From positions 2,440,572-2,504,571 of the forward strand of contig NC_049990.1 in NCBI RefSeq assembly GCF_000003815.2: a stretch of DNA of 64,000 nt. The letters are read 5' to 3'. Below the pieces are notes generated by a model that saw only the letters and a program-made list of their open reading frames with translations, searched no databases and was not told where the DNA came from. Shown one piece after another: positions 12,262-25,429 of this stretch; position 1 is the stretch's first letter; the number at the start of each line of letters is the position of its first letter. The translations under genes were made by a program, and so were the position numbers. This DNA is from Branchiostoma floridae. Lineage: Eukaryota; Chordata; Leptocardii; Amphioxiformes; Branchiostomatidae.

Positions 12262-12420
12262 TGGTCCATACATTTTGGCCTAGCGGTTTTGGTGTTGGGT
12301 TAGTAAGCTGACAGGCCCAGCTTTGAATCACAGGAGCCAGGGGACTGTTTCTACTCGCCTCTGGCCCTGTGGGTAATGGCATAATGCCGAACAATTATAT
12401 CGAACTCAGAGATTCAAGGA
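12262..12420 (+). mobile_element. tRNA-like SINE remnant with a half copy downstream
   Basis: TGGCCTAGCGGTTTTGG resembles an A box, and agctttgaatcacagg a degenerate B box. The second half (agtaagctgacaggcc ... tttctactcgc) recurs at about 12508-12558. Family not known. Confidence 0.35.
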
Positions 12421-13312
12421 CGAATCTCAAAATGGACAGGGAAGTGGTAATGTTATAAAACTTATATCAATAACAATGGGGTGCTGCCAATGGACCACAC
12501 ATTGGCTGAGTAAGCTGACAGGCCCGGCTTTCAATCACAGGAGACCGTTTCTACTCGCTTCTTGCGTTTCATCTGTTATCATGAAATCATTTATAAATGA
12601 ATAGATCATGAAAGCATATTCTAGTTTAATACCCAGATATCATTTTTCCCACCTTGTAAGCACACCTGTATGTCACAGGCCTGCCTCTGACATGGGTCCG
12701 GTTTCTCCTTCATGGTACTGCTTGGGAAAAATGGCGATAATAAATTAACATAAATACCAAGCTTGAATTTTGAATAGAAGGCGTGAATAAATAACAAGCT
12801 GACACGCCCCCCTCCCCACACAATGTCAAACGTAACTTGCGCTTTATTCAGCACAATACCATCCATAAGATTATGTTTCAGTCTAAGGCCAGGGCGAGGT
12901 AAAATCTCAAATTATAACTGTAGTGACTTTCAATTCGTATGAGTGGAAAATAATGAAGGAAAATGCGCCAAATCAGTCTGACATGTCAACACGTACGTTT
13001 GAGCCTTTGGTGCCTGCAGTTTCAGATATACCTGCTAGATGGCGTTAAGACATTCACGACGCTGAGAGCACTTCCGGGTTACAGGTGGTAACTAGGGCTT
13101 ACTACTTCCTGTCGTGCTACATCCGCCTAGAACAAAATAGAGTCAGGATTAAGTTATGAATTGTTCCAAAGACGAAGTTCGTATAGCTTATTTCAATAAT
13201 GAAAATTAAATTCTACTGTTTGTATCTTTCCAAGTTAGTTAAGGGACTAAAATGGACTTTGGAAGACGTTTTGCAAGGAGTGCGGATGAATCTTTACGTC
13301 ATCTGCATGCTA

Positions 13313-13325
13313 ATTGCCCAGCAAC
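13313..13325 (+). promoter_or_regulatory. Candidate RFX X-box upstream of EFHC2
   Basis: ATTGCC-C-AGCAAC fits the two half-sites (GTNRCC and RGYAAC) of an X-box with a 1-base spacer. It ends 138 bp before the EFHC2 start codon. RFX factors drive ciliary genes through such sites at this distance, which suits a ciliary microtubule protein. Function is inferred from the motif only. Confidence 0.55.
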
Positions 13326-13463
13326 GGTACACAACTACGGGGCAAACAGCTGAGTTGTGTACATCAGTTTGTGTTCTGTCTTGGTTTCATTCAGTTTACA
13401 AGCAGGACTCGGGCTCTTTACATCGACTTTTACACGTTTTCCGAGGACTTCAATAACTTAAAC

Positions 13464-16400
13464 ATGGCTCTGCCGTTTCTACCAGGGAATTCTTTCAACC
13501 CAAACGTAAGTTGATGGTTTTGATTGTCGGTTTTTAGAGGGATTTCGGGGAAGAAATTTGTGTTGGATTTTTGGAATTACCATAAGCTAGTGAGGATACA
13601 CTTCTTTTAGATAATTTGCAAAGAAGTAAACATCTTTTCAAGATTTAGTAATTGGAAATGTACTAGAAGGACTAGTAGTAATATGCTTATTAGTGAACTG
13701 TGTTGTTGCTATGTTATGTTGTCTTGTGGTGTTTTCTCATAAGGTATTCTGAAAATCTATTAGAAAATCAAAAACTCCATGAGAAAATAAACAACAGCAA
13801 CTTAAATCACACAAAAAACACTTGTTAATACCAAAGGTGATGTAACAGTGAGGAGGTTAGATTTTTATACATGTACAGTATATTTATCGTGTTTCTGGTG
13901 CTAATAATCATACCTACTCTTCCAGTTGGGTAAGACCAAGTTCCACAAGTCGCAGCTGTTCGACTACCGCAATGACATCTCCACCATGGTCGGCGAGCAC
14001 AAGTCTGGGATTGGTGGCGCGCCTCTGCCCGGACAGAAGCTGAAACCACGACACAGCGCGTTTCCCAGCGGGGAGGGAAGCGACAAACCCGCGTGGCTCG
14101 CCTTCGACAGACAGGTATCATATTCATTCACATTTTGGGGGATTCTGAGAGGTTTGGGCAACAACAAGAAGCCTTGTCCAAAATCTCCGCATATTAAAGC
14201 TTGTGGACCTGTCCCAGGATGGAAACTTGCTTGTTGGGATGGACAAAAAATGCCACCCTTACATTCCAAAAACATCCAAACTTCATGACATGCAAACTGA
14301 TTGAAAATGATTTTGTTGAGCTTAAAATGACATGTTTTAGAACAAAGATAGTTAACACAATCACCCAAACAATAAGCGGGAAAGAAAAAGATTTGAAGCT
14401 GCCCTGAGCAAACTTAAAGCTCATAGTTGCATAGTTATTTATTTAGTGTTCCTGCGTCTAATCTTTGCCAATGTGTTTCGTGCATCACCACCTGCTACAC
14501 TAGCTGCACCTTGTTTCCCAGGACGTGATGTGCCGCGAGGTACTTTGTCCTGTACCACAAAGGAGAAGAAGAATACTAGTGAAAGGTACTTACATCATAC
14601 ACTTTCTTCTGTCCCTTTCCCCAGGTCCTGAGTTTCGATGCGTACTTCCAGGAAGCTGTGAATGAGAAGCGAGAGGAACAGTTCCGTGTGAGGAAGTGTA
14701 AGGTGTACTTCTACCTGGAGGATGACTCCATACAGGTCAACGAACCCCAGGTCAAGAACAGCGGCATCCCACAAGGTGAGAACATCTCTTCTTCTTCTTC
14801 CTCACAGCAAGTTACTGATGCAGGCCACCACAGCCTGCCACTCTCCTCTGTCCTATCTCCTATGAGTATCTCTAAACTTCATTCTACTTTTTTTGGTTTA
14901 TGAACTTCAATTTAGCGAGAGAATTAAAATGAAAATGGGTCTAGGAGGAATACTTAATTTTTTTGTGTTATATTCCCTCACTTACTTGTTTGAGAACTCG
15001 CTCACTCAAGTACACACTCATTCACTCACTCACTTACTCATTCACTCACTTTCTTACTCACTCATTCTTCAGTTTACGGTCTCCTGTTCCCCATGATACA
15101 GCGAATTAGCATGGCTTATGGCCAATAAAGTTTCAAAGATGTGTCGCATGTTTTTTCTCCTTTTTAGATCTAAAGCGAGATGTGTTTGACTGCTTGTAAT
15201 CCTTTGCACACAATCAGATGTTAGACGATTGTCCTAAAATTGTTCCATCTATTATTCATATCCATATTCCTGAATTACTCCTATTCATTAATTATTTAAG
15301 ACAGTCCTTTTGCAATGCACAGATTTGATTCTGAGGTGATGAACAGATCTATAATAAAAACAAACAGTACTCTTATTTCAAAATCCTTAATTTTTTTAGA
15401 TGAATAATTGCTGATTTCTCTCATGAACTGAATATAAATCAATTGGTAGTATGTCCATGTTTTATGAATGATGAATAAAAAAAATTTTTTAAAAATCAGA
15501 CAACATTCAATCCAATAATCAGTATTGATCCTGACATTATACTGATCTTGAAGGCGACAGTGGTCGTTGAAAATCTGATCCATGTGTACTTTTGTGTTGG
15601 AAGAAAGTTTAGCTTAACTAAAACATTCTATCCTTTCCCCACCCCCCAGGGACCCTGATCCGTCGGCACAGAATCCCCCTACCCCCTCCCAATGAGGACG
15701 AGTATTACACGGTCGAGCACTTCAACGTGGGGAAGGAGATCGAGTTCTACGGGCGCACCTTCAAACTCACCAACTGTAACCAATTCACCGCCAACTTCCT
15801 ACGCAAGCTCGGTGTACAGGTCTGTATCTGTAGCATTCACGTTTGTGATCTGTAAACTTCATCTACATTAGAAGTTATCATTGGAACGGACTTTAAACAC
15901 AGGCTACTCAGCAGTGAGAATATTGCATTGCGTGTATTGTGAATCACTGACTGAAACACAAACAGATAGACTCATACACTGCTTTTATATGATAGGATAA
16001 CGTAATAACATAAACATCAAAATTTCTTCCCAGGATACAGCATTTTAAAGTTTGAATGACCAATAAATTAATTGACTATTCGAAAAGTGACAAAAAGAGC
16101 TCAAATTTATCACTGACTCTCCTTAAATTTTCTTGTCCTTTGTTTATTTATTTATTTACTTGTCTGTTGTCCAGGTGAACCTGCCAGAGAACACTCCCAG
16201 CGACCCGTACTCCGGCTACCGCCAGCAGTTGGACGACAGCATGCAGCCGCTGCGCCCGTACGAGCGCTACGACACGCTCAAGCAGTTCCTCGATAACGAT
16301 GGAAAGGTCGGTCTTGTTCATTTGTTTCATTGTTTTGTTGTAAATAATATCTCGGGTCTAGTACACTATGATGGCAAGGTGTAATGCCCTTGGTACAACA

Positions 16401-19400
16401 CAAAACTTCAGTCTGTACTGGTCTTATAGTTCGCAGCTTTCTGTAAGCTAAGTATTGGGTATCAATAAAAAAAGAACAGATTGGTTTGAGCCAACCAATT
16501 TGTAACCTCTTCTCAAACTCAAGGTGTGATAGGTTCTTCACTGTGCTTGAGGTTTGTCAACCTCTATAGTATAGAGTATGAAAAAAAAAAGTAAGTAACT
16601 ACCATGATATCTTTGAGTTTATCTCTGTTGCTTTTGCGTTAATCTTTGGCTCGGCCGCCCTACAGTATGTATCGAGTCCCGTTGAAAGAATGGTCCCCTT
16701 GCAGATTGCCAGACCAATTTCTGTATCATTTTGCGACCCTGTGGGATAGAAGCAGGTGTACTAACTGTTCTACAACAATTCCCTCAGGTCCTGCGGTTTT
16801 ACTGCTACTGGGACGATTCCGACGCCATGTTCGGAGACTCTCGTGAGATGGTGATGCACTACTTCCTCGCCGACGACACCATCGAGATTCGTGAGAAGAT
16901 CACGCCCAACTCTGGACGGGATGCCGCACCCAAATTCCTGAATAGAGCAAGGCTGCCAAAGGTGGGTTGTGTAAACTTTAATTTTCGTGATGTGTTAAAT
17001 CAACAGTGTTTTTCTTTTCTGTGTACCTCACCTCACCTATCCCTTGACCTCTGTGTGGGTCGTTGGGGCACCATGACTTCATCCACTATTTCTGTGTAAA
17101 CGTAGGCTTAAATGGTCTCCAAAAAAGTCTGAATGAAACACAAAACTGGAGCTGTTTCCAGGACCTGTCACTCTGTCCTTGAGGCTGCGACAAGTGACCG
17201 TTTGGACAAATAACAAAAATTGAACAAAAATTGATGAAAATTTTTTTTTTGTAAGCTTAAAATGACAAATTTAACAATAAAATTCAATAGCATAAACTTC
17301 TAAACAGTGAGTGAAACAGAAAAATGTAGAGCAGAGTGAAACAGCTGCGTGAAGTTGGGAAGAATAAAACTTGTTCAAGACCCAGTCACTGACGAGCAAG
17401 GAAAAGCTGGGAACAATAAAACTTGCTAATTAAAGACCCATTTACAGGTATATTGATGAATAACACGGTATACTCTATGGGTTCCAGTACGCCCCGACAC
17501 TTCTGAACCAGCCGGGAGAGAAGACCGACCGTACCGTGCTGAACGTGTTTGGTCCCACGGGCCACGGCGGGCGCTACATCCTCGACAGTCTCAAGGTACA
17601 AAGAACAAACTTTAAAGCATCCTTCATTACTAATTTTATATCAATTACTTTTATCAACAGACATGTTATGACGGGGATTGTGCAATATGTATCCAAACTG
17701 GGTATCAACAAAAGTGCAATAGATGCATCATGAAAAAAAAGTTTTTCTTCTAAAAGTAAATCTTATTTCCTTGCTTTGTTTACTATTTTTCGTTTCTTTC
17801 ACATTGCAAACTCTATCTTGACTTCAGTAAAATTGATGATGTTTCAGTTTTTGCTATGATAGGAAAATTAAAAGGAAGTTTTATTACCTTCGCTTTAGAC
17901 TGACTACAATCTTATCATTAAGATTTTCGTAGATATGTTTACCTAATAAATGTATTAATCGGTAACAATCAATTCTCACCCAGTTCACCTGGACTTCTAC
18001 CATGACTGACCTTCTACACCACAAAATATAACTCAATTAAAATGATTATCATACTTTTCATTTGTTTTGTGTTAATTTGTATTCATTTGTTATTTTTCAT
18101 TCTAATAGACTGGTGCAGTTCACCTGGATTTCTACCACGATGGAGACCTGACCATCGGGAGTGTGATCAACGTCTGGGGGCGCAAGATGGTCATCTGTGA
18201 CTGCGACGAGTTCACCCGCGAGTACTACCGCTCCAAATATGGCATCTGTAAGTCTTCCTATCCTGCTCTAAATTTGAAGACATTTGACGTTCATATTTCA
18301 TTAAGTCACAAAAGAGCTGTAGAATTAAAATTTATGCTATGGGGGTTTTCAAGAACTTTTTTTGTACAAGGTTTTGGAAAAGAAAAGGTGACCTCAGTTC
18401 ATTTTGTTTGTTTCTTACTCTTTAACTTTTAAAATGGAATGGCTCAGTACACATTAATGTGTGAGATAGTTGAGAAGACACAAGTTGCTAGCATGATCAT
18501 GGCATCAATAAATGCACCAGCATTAGCATTTTCCCATGGAGTACCATGGCTGCCCAAGTCAGCAGTATCTACTTTGAATAAAGGTAAATTTTCTAGTCCT
18601 CTGAGTCAGCTGTAAGCACTCAATGCTTGAAACCACTTTAGTAACACCTCGAATGTTTTCGTTTCCAGCTGACTTTGGTCCGATGCCGTACAAGGCTCCG
18701 GCGCCAGGCCGCCCCGGCCGCGTGGTCCCGCCGTACAACGGTTTTGGCTCGGAGGAGGACTCGCTGTGCTCGTGCGCTGGCCTCATCCCCAAACCTCCCC
18801 GCAGGGACTTCATCAAGTTCATGGAGAAGGACAGGTGCGTTGGTTCGAATCCCACTTCTGACACCATGTCATAAGTTCCTTGGATGGCTTTTCGATTCTT
18901 GTCTAACTTTTACAAAAACTGGACCCACCCAGTTTTCGACAGTCCAACTTTTTCTTTAGAAGTAAAAAATTCAATCAAGTACAATCTTTCTGTGTTGGAA
19001 CCACAGTTAAACTTCAATCAATCATTTGGTTTGTGTTTTTTTTTTTTAAACTTAATTCACGTTTTAAAAAAAAACACATATTGTAAGAACCTAGTAGTAG
19101 GTAGTATGGAAATAATACATTTCTCCATTTAGTCCTTATATTACCTTTGACAACAACATGAGTAGCTGGCTTTCTTAAGTCTAAGACCTATTCACAGGAA
19201 TATGTACTTGAGAAGTGTTTGAAGCCGAATGGTGTTTGAAGTAACCTTTTGATTAACATGGCTGAAGTCACACACAAGGACCTTTCAGCACTCAAGTATG
19301 AAGTCTGGTCTGATACAGTATTATGAGCTTTATTCGTGGTGATCCTCAAACAATTCAAGTGGCATTCGACCTTGATATAAAAGTGACCCCTTCAGGAGAG

Positions 19401-22400
19401 GTATTTGGTCATAGAAAAATGCACACTTAGTCTTTGAATCATCTGCTGATGCTTTGTTTATCATTGCACTATACAAAATGCACACTTAAGAAAGTAAGAA
19501 CAAGCTAGGATTGTGCTTCAGTCTGTTAGTAACCCATTATTGTTATCTCTCCAACAGACATGGCCTGGAGAGTAACGTGCTGCGTTTCATGGCCCGTATG
19601 GACACCACCAAACCCATTGACGCCGACCGTCGCTTTATCATTTCCTACTTCCTGTCTGATGACACTCTGCTGGTGTTCGAGCCGCCCGTCAGAAACTCCG
19701 GTAGGTTTGCAATATCAGCGTACATGTGCATTTTCATTGTAGAGCCCAAGCAACTTTTTCTTCAAGGGGCCGTTTGTTTTTGAGACTCTAAACCTGGTTG
19801 AAAAAAATACCTTCTTTTGCAATACTAGAATTTTTTTTTTTTAATTTTCGTTAAGTTACGTGTTTTGTCATCTTTTTAACAGAGTTTTATTAACTTAAGC
19901 GTTTGTGCACTTTAATGCATGGCTGCAAACTAGCACCTGTAAAATCCCAGAAAAAAATTTGCAAACATATGATTATGATGATTTATGTACTGCTGTAAGT
20001 AAGAAAATTACAATTTTTTTCAAGAAAAACTTTTGTTAAATTAATTAATAAAAAAGTCTTCAAGGCAGATGAAACCATGCTTTTTTAGTCTCTTATATTT
20101 TGCACTGCCTCATACTGTAACCGGTGAAATGGCCGAGTGGGCAGAGTGTTCGCCATGCATTTGGTAGGTCGTGAGTTCGATCCCCGGCTGAGTCATACCA
20201 AAGACTCTAAAAATGGTACATGCTGCTTTCTCTGCTTAGCACTAAGCACTAATGAGAAAGAGTATGGAAGTTAAACACACATCAGTACCAGCAGACCAGC
20301 CCCCTGCTGTAGTGACTTGCACAAATGTGTGGCCCAAGGGCTTTGAAGTGGAGATGGGCGCCACCCTATGCATCTGTAGATGTATGGCCAAAACTTGTAC
20401 TGTAACCACACAATGTAGGAGTCAGTCTTAATCATTTAATTCTATTGTTTTCCTCCTTAAGGTGTTATCGGTGGTAAGTTCCTGGAGCGCAGTCGCGTGA
20501 AGAAGCCGGGACAAGAGCTGTACAAGTCGGAGCCGTCCGCGTACTATCTGGCTCAGGACCTGTTCGTTGGAGCCAAGGTTCAGTTCAACAACCACATCTT
20601 TGTGCTGATCGATGCGGATGAGTACGCCTTCAGATACATGGAGAAGCACAGCTCTGAGGTAGGGACCTTTCTACTCTCCTAACATTTATACTTTCCTAGC
20701 ACTATCATAATCTCCAGGCAGATCCTACAGTTAGTATAAGATAGTATCAAAAGAGAGCCAGAAGAGTGAAGCCAGCCTAGGAGTGTGTTTAGCTACATGG
20801 CAAATGTACACCTCTTGGCTGACTACATTCCTTGGCCAGTTTAGTACAACATGTATCTTATGCTATTGTAGGATCTGCTTGGAGATTAGAACTATCGTAG
20901 AGTGGAACTCGTTGCCATCCAGTACAGTAGGAGCATTCTTGCTTATTGTGTGACAGGTCATTCAATCTTCCGCAAACAGTTCCCCAGTTGCACTATTGAT
21001 GAAGTAAAATAGAATAAAATGAAAGTCACAAACTTTGGTTTTGGGCAGATCAGACATTTTTCTCCATATAAAATGATCGAACAATCCTGAAAATCATTTT
21101 CTTATCCTTTAGTTACCCTGTCAGACGACTGAAAATATGGGCTCCTTGCTGATGTAACACTATTAATGAGTAAACCGTTGTATCACCTTGTCCCCACAGT
21201 TCCCAGTTGCCCACGTGCACAACATCCTGGGCAAGCTGAAGGACCAGTAACTAGTAATATGTACTCCTAATGTCAGCATAATAAAACACTGAAAATGACT
21301 AAACCATTGTATCACCTTGTCCCCACAGTTCCCAGTTGCCCATGTGCACAACATCCTGGGCAAGCTGAAGGACCAGTAACTAGTAATATGGACTCCTAAA
21401 AACTCTGACCATGACCTAACCCGTACCATCTTCCTCCCACAGTTCCCAGTTGCCCATGTGCACAACATCCTGGGCAAGCTGAAGGATCAGGCACTGAAGA
21501 ACACCGACGACATCAAGCAGTTCTTCCTGAGGAACGACCCGGAAGGTCGCGGACAGATCCCGTATGAAGTTTTCAGGTAAGGAACACACCTTGAGGCCAC
21601 CTCTATGAATTTCTTTGGTTTTCCAGACATCTTAAAGTAAAGATCTAAGATGGGATATGGTCAAGGTGGGAATGGAAGACAGGGAAGGACAACTTGAATC
21701 ATGCACTAACTATTATTCACTCCTCGTAACACTGTGTACCATTACATACAGGCTCCCCCTTATGCTCTGTTTTGATGTTAATCTTGTTAAAGATTGACAA
21801 CAGTGCAATCTTAATGCTGCAGAATTGTCGAACGGTAAAATATAGTTCAAAGAAATTAGAGCAAGATTCTTTGACACAGTCTCATGACAATCATCCATTT
21901 GGGAATCTTCATTCTTTAGCCCCTTCCTATAAATATAATCACAAATTTTATAAAGCTGTTTTTTGAAAGAATTAACAATATTTTCTCAATTCAATATATT
22001 CTTTGATGACCTAAAGAAACCATGATAGCAAGACTATTCAAACTGACTGGGAAAACAATATAATCTGGATGGTATTGAATTGTTAGAAAGAAGCACAAAT
22101 AACACAGCAGGATCCTTTTTTGTGTGACACAGTCTCAAAACTTCGTCTGTTTCCTTACAGGAATCTGCTGACGCAGGTGTGCGGGAACAAGCTGGCGGAA
22201 CACGAGATCATGACCCTCGGACGGTACTTCAGCGAGCGACAGGACGAGCAGGTCAACATGAGCGTGTTGCTAGGCGTCGCCCAGGAGCAGCTACGCAAGC
22301 ACAACTTCGAGAACTTCACGCGCCTGAAGCAACTCATGATGCACCACGACACCAGCAGGTAGGAATGGGCCTCTATTTGATTGTTGTTGTTTTTTTGTTT

Positions 22401-24067
22401 TTGTTTTTTTTTGAGTGTGCATGACGTAGTGGTTAGTGACCCTATCTTGGGATTAGAGGGTTTAGAACTCTAATCCCAACCAGACTTGCACGCTACTGGT
22501 AAAGGTTGCACTTTGCAGCAGTGGTTAACTTCATTAGTGAAATTTCTCCTGAACTATTGGTACTTATACATAGTACATAATTTGCTGATGGTTTAAGTAA
22601 TTCCTGTTGTTTTTTCTGTAGTTTGCTGACTTTTTCTTTCTCTATTCCAGGACCGGCAGCATCACGAGGAAGAAGGTGAGGATGGTGTCCAAGGCCTTCC
22701 ACGTTCCAGTCTCCGACGATCTGCTTAGAGCAATCCTCGAGAAGTAAGAAAACTTTACTCTCCACAATATATCTTTCTTTGACATTGAGTTATTCCATTG
22801 TCTCTATTCCAACTTGTATATATTAAAGGTCTGCTACGCAGTTTTTTGCGCTCAAATTTGAAATATTCTAGAACTAAGAAATCTCAGATTTACTACTACT
22901 TTTTGACACTTTTGTGTCATTATTTCACATTTGCAACGGAGAGAATTAGCCTACAAATATTTCGTCCTACGCGCGCTGTAACTTTCTGACCTCCCTAGTT
23001 AGGCACCGGTGAGAATTCGAACAAGAATCAATCATCAACGGTTCGTTCGGAAGAAACAAAATGGCTGAAACCCAGTGCGGGTGTGCAGATTCACAGGTTT
23101 TCAAACGCGCTCGCACGGCGAAAATATCGACTCCCGACATACCTTGAATAGTGTTCCGTAACGTGGTAGGCTTGATTCAACTACTAACTATGTAACTATT
23201 CAACTATGTAAAGAAATGGCCGGAAAATGGATTTTTTGTTTTCAGTTTGAAGCGCAAAAAACTGCGTAGCAGACCTTTAAGCATAACAGTTCAGGAAGGA
23301 GAATGTTCTCCAAAAAGTTCTTACTACATTTTTGGCACTAAATTTGTGTTCATTATGGGTTTAGACAGCTAGAAAGAGCTCTGGTTAAAATTATAAAGAT
23401 TTGCTACGTGTGATCTAACTGTTGTATCCTGTTTATTTTAGGCTTGCTGGTACAGATGACACCCCAGTGAACTACCAGGAGTTCGTTGACCTGCTGAACT
23501 GGAGAGAGACCCCAGTGGAACCGCTACACTACACGGCTGCACCCACCACGGTAAGGAACTTGCCACTTTGTGTCAACCTGCAAATTGTTGAAAAATGAAT
23601 GTTTTAGCCTGTAGTACGTGTGGCAATTTGTTCCGTTTGCATCTTTTACTCTTTAAATGGTGTTGCCAGACCTAGATGTGGCTGAAATTTGCCACCTGCT
23701 CGATCAATTTTGCATACTTTAATTTTCTTTAAAGTTTGGTTCCAAAATTTGCCACATTGTAATTTTTTTTTGTAAACTTGCCAAATAACCTCCATTCTTA
23801 TATTGCTATTGTAGCCATTCTTTCAAATATTTTGCAGACAAAGTTTGTTACGACCATTGCAAAGGAGTTAGATTATGTCAACACATTGGGTACCTACTGG
23901 CTGCAGATACACCTGATATTATTATTATAATTATCAATTAATGTTAATTATTCTTTATTCTTCAGCTCGGTAAGTGGGTAGGTGCTGAGAGCAGAGACAA
24001 TGTCATGATGGTCCAGTACACACCTCTGATGGGCGAGATCTTCGGCGCAAACATGTCCGACTCTTAA
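13464..24067 (+). CDS. EFHC2: EF-hand domain (C-terminal) containing protein 2, ciliary microtubule inner protein, 16 exons, 748 aa
   Basis: Exons: 13464-13505, 13926-14114, 14625-14775, 15650-15819, 16175-16306, 16788-16961, 17488-17595, 18109-18247, 18669-18834, 19558-19700, 20462-20658, 21443-21576, 22161-22358, 22651-22743, 23442-23550, 23966-24067. All phases agree. The N-terminus [14 protein letters not shown] nearly equals human EFHC2, and the length (748) matches human (749). Three DM10 domains lie at about 78-185, 225-370 and 430-537; recognisable blocks include [48 protein letters not shown] and [12 protein letters not shown]. The C-terminal third holds the degenerate EF-hand part. 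Family members bind inside ciliary doublet microtubules. The third DM10 ends exactly at the exon 11/12 border, where duplicated decoy copies of exon 12 occur. EFHC1 is the main alternative but fits less well. Confidence 0.95.
17990..18016 (+). repeat. Short echo of EFHC2 exon 8
   Basis: cagttcacctggacttctac resembles the start of exon 8 (cagttcacctggatttctac, about 18116-18135) and lies about 125 bp upstream of it inside intron 7. It is a partial tandem duplication of an exon edge. Confidence 0.6.
20123..20397 (+). mobile_element. tRNA-derived SINE in EFHC2 intron 10 (275 bp)
   Basis: The head carries an RNA polymerase III A box (TGGCCGAGTGGG) and B box (GAGTTCGATCCC) with tRNA spacing, followed by a non-tRNA body. 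A 10-bp target duplication, tactgtaacc, flanks it at 20113-20122 and 20398-20407. It is in the sense direction of EFHC2. Confidence 0.8.
20708..20888. mobile_element. MITE family A, copy 4
   Basis: Ends taatctccaggcagatccta and taggatctgcttggagatta are inverted repeats. The interior closely matches the outer element at 40710-41053. It lies in EFHC2 intron 11. Confidence 0.8.
21168..21415 (+). repeat. Two tandem decoy copies of the 5' end of EFHC2 exon 12
   Basis: The segment holding the acceptor and first 48 coding bases of exon 12 (acceptor cccacag, then ttcccagttgcc...) is present three times. The real exon is at 21443; extra copies start at 21200 and 21329. Both extras keep a polypyrimidine-AG acceptor and the correct phase, read [16 protein letters not shown], and then stop at TAA (21248-21250 and 21377-21379). 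An AATAAA lies at 21280-21285, 30 bases after the first stop. If used, copy 1 would be an alternative last exon giving a 553-residue protein with all three DM10 domains but no EF-hand part. Confidence 0.85.
22827..23276. mobile_element. TTAA-flanked MITE in EFHC2 intron 14 (450 bp)
   Basis: About 25-bp inverted ends (aggtctgctacgcagttttt / aaaaactgcgtagcagacct) are flanked on both sides by TTAA (22823-22826, 23277-23280). TTAA duplications are used by Kolobok and piggyBac elements. The interior is non-coding. Confidence 0.82.
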
Positions 24068-24151
24068 CTTGCGTCACCCTTTAGCCATATAACGTTCCTC
24101 AACAGTTCGCAAAATTTATATGGTAAAAATAGAGAGAGTGAGAGAGAGAAA

Positions 24152-24792
24152 AATAAAGGAGTACATTTTGTGAGGAGAAAGAATTGTGGCTTGAGTGTAT
24201 AAATGTGATGCCACTTAAGATGTACAGTAAAGAAAGTTTCAGTATTCGTCTCACCGATGTTGTGCCTTTTGTCACAGACGGAAAACGTGTTATAAAGTTG
24301 TTATGGCCAAAAGAAAGTCCTGTTCAATGTAACGTTTAATGTGCCTTACATTACAATATAAGGAACTGTAGTGAACACCATGTATATTTACACCATTCTA
24401 CAACCAGGCCAAGAATTCTTAACATGTATAGAACAAAACCTTTTGTCAGCATTGAATTCTTGCAGAAATGTATTGTGCCTTAAGCTTAACCCAAGAGTAT
24501 GTTTTAAGTAAAGTTACTTCATGTATAACATGTTTATATAATGGTGTTGGTTTTATGAATTCTTAACATTTATTCCATGTATATAAAGATCCTTTATGAC
24601 CAAAGTCTTGAGCAACAAAGATAAAATTTAGTCCAATACTAGATTATACACCAGAAATTGCTCTAATTCACTTCAAAGTGCCTTGTATACCACCTTTTTA
24701 AGAAAATGTTGTTTCTTAATCATATGTAAAAAATACATTATTCTGATACCACAAAGCACTGTGTAAAGAGAAAAGACAACTTTAGAAATAAA
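24152..24792 (+). terminator. EFHC2 3' UTR poly(A) signals
   Basis: AATAAA occurs at 24152-24157, 85 bases after the stop, and at 24787-24792. Either could define the mRNA 3' end; the distal one would give a UTR of about 0.75 kb. Confidence 0.5.
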
Positions 24793-25429
24793 AACGTGGT
24801 TTGAGTTTTTAAAAAGTTGTGGTTGTTTCTTGTTACATTTCCTAACAAAGGATATCTTTTAGTCACAGAAGATGATAGTAATTTCAAAGAAGTTATTGCG
24901 TACCACTGACATGCTTATTTACATCATTACAAAACAACTGATGTATAGTTGACATAAAACCTTACAGCAGCTAACTAAGAATTTCAACCGAACCTTTAGA
25001 CAATGTACGTGCCCTTTAGACAATGTACAGAGTCTCAACGAACCATTTTCTAGATATCTTACTTAAACATCGTCCACTGCTTATTGAACATTCTTATTCG
25101 TAAACTTCTTATTCTTCTTGAAACTTCTTCCCATTGAACATTGAGATTTGCTGCCTAGACAGCTTGTCTTGCCTCTTCACTCAGTTCCACATCTGTGCTA
25201 CCTAGACATGATAAGTCAATGGTTCCAATAATTACAAGGGAAAGGAATATGGATTAATAATATGGCATCAGGTTATGGCATCTACACATATATTAGCAAC
25301 AAAATTCTGTGGGGTAAGTTTCTAGAACTTACAATGAATGAAACAAAGAACAGAAGGAGAAAGCTTGTTATGTGAATCATTATTATGATCATACTTTGAG
25401 TATTCTATTAGAAAGAAGAGAAATTTTAT
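24793..25429. other. Convergent intergenic interval between EFHC2 and the SYCE1-like gene
   Basis: AT-rich with no coding exon seen. It contains the 3' ends of two convergent genes. No clear minus-strand AATAAA was found close to the 25430 stop. Confidence 0.5.

Larger units (their letters stand above)
9662..13312. other. FUNDC1 3' region and FUNDC1-EFHC2 intergenic interval
   Basis: No coding exon was seen. The interval holds three MITEs and two tRNA-derived SINE remnants, listed separately. An attaaa near 11048 could be the FUNDC1 poly(A) signal, implying a 1.4-kb 3' UTR; this is weak evidence. Confidence 0.5.

Noticed and set aside
15000-15065. cactcactcact tract in EFHC2 intron 3
   Set aside because: Simple repeat without other signal.
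18835-18860. tRNA B-box-like ggttcgaatccc right after EFHC2 exon 9
   Set aside because: No A box at tRNA spacing on either strand; the upstream bases are EFHC2 coding sequence.
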